NCBI RefSeq assembly: GCF_003937945.1
Contig: NZ_RSEC01000024.1
Coordinates: 124,001 to 188,000 of the forward strand
DNA length: 64,000 nucleotides
Origin: Amycolatopsis eburnea
GTDB taxonomy: Bacteria > Actinomycetota > Actinomycetes > Mycobacteriales > Pseudonocardiaceae
Direction of reading: 5' to 3'
A program made the position numbers and the translations under genes. The notes below the pieces were generated by a model, which saw nothing but the letters and a program-made list of their open reading frames with translations, had not been told where the DNA came from and made no database searches. Below are positions 63,811-64,000 of the stretch, piece by piece; the stretch's first letter is position 1, and each line of letters opens with the position of its first letter.

Positions 63811-64000
63811 AGAACGCCCTTCGTGGAGGGGATGCCGCCCGCGCGCGGGTCCGGCTCGGTCGCCGCGCGAAGGGCGCGCGCGACCGCCTTGTACTCCGCC
63901 TCCGCGATGTGGTGCGGGTCGCGGCCGTGGATCACCCGCACGTGCAGGGCGATCTGCGCGTGGAACGCCAGCGAGTCGAAGACGTGCCGCGTCAGCACGA
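63807..64000 (-). CDS. hisB: Imidazoleglycerol-phosphate dehydratase, C-terminal part
   Basis: The last 64 residues only; the gene continues past the right edge. [43 protein letters not shown] and the ending [10 protein letters not shown] are the standard HisB C-terminus, with the DPHH-x-E metal-binding motif of the dimanganese site. The stop overlaps the small membrane protein gene. hisH would normally follow closely but lies 9 kb further along. Confidence 0.93.
   Translation of the reverse strand, partial: VLTRHVFDSLAFHAQIALHVRVIHGRDPHHIAEAEYKAVARALRAATEPDPRAGGIPSTKGVL

Overview
The window is very GC-rich and densely coded, with many GTG starts, 4-base ATGA/GTGA gene overlaps and leaderless promoters. 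F420-dependent oxidoreductases, a PASTA-type Ser/Thr kinase beside an Rv2175c-like protein, class II DAHP synthase, PriA and the TIGR02234 protein inside a trp cluster all point to an actinomycete of the Pseudonocardiaceae, most likely Amycolatopsis or a close relative. This is inference from gene content; no 16S rRNA is present. No tRNA, rRNA, CRISPR array, insertion sequence or prophage was seen.

Layout. 1-4.8 kb: end of a MerB-like organomercurial lyase gene, then a four-gene isoprenoid/carotenoid operon (crtE-crtI-crtB plus an F420-type oxidoreductase). 4.8-14.7 kb: a CGNR zinc-finger protein divergent from an MFS transporter; an Rv2175c-like DNA-binding protein divergent from a PASTA kinase at the pknL locus; an NfeD-like protein and a flotillin; a wax ester synthase; class II DAHP synthase. 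14.7-18.4 kb: three secreted proteins (beta-propeller, tripeptidyl aminopeptidase, trypsin-like protease). 18.5-24.6 kb: glutamate synthase gltB-gltD. 24.9-32.9 kb: an SDR with a KstR-like operator, a TetR-controlled hydrolase, lgt, and a FluG-like set (amidohydrolase, M20 amidohydrolase, divergent glutamine synthetase-like enzyme), then a Tat-exported amidase and a decayed Uma2 gene.

33.3-41.3 kb: MerR regulator, then trpE-TIGR02234-leader-trpC-trpB-trpA (reading leftwards) and hisF-membrane protein-hisI-DUF1304. 41.5-53.3 kb: accessory genes (TetR regulators, DHFR-like, phytase, parallel beta-helix protein, a large membrane coiled-coil protein, an ECF sigma factor with a membrane partner, a drug-type ABC exporter, F420/PPOX oxidoreductase, GNAT). 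53.3-54.7 kb: priA (hisA) and hisH. 54.9-63.6 kb: glutaryl-CoA dehydrogenase-like enzyme, NIPSNAP, Nudix, a split transketolase facing soxR, kptA followed by a 77-bp tandem repeat, and a TetR-MMPL efflux pair. The window ends in the 3' part of hisB.

The his and trp genes keep the ancestral actinobacterial order but are separated by unrelated genes. trpF is absent from the trp cluster, which fits PriA serving both pathways. Notable points are a SoxR-type operator covering both promoters between soxR and the split transketolase, paired DnaA-box sequences forming a perfect palindrome at 63.55 kb, the repeat array spanning the 3' ends of kptA and a tetR gene, two short upstream frames coupled to the next gene (before trpC and at 10.83 kb), and about twenty start codons placed 5-8 nt after a TANNNT-type -10.
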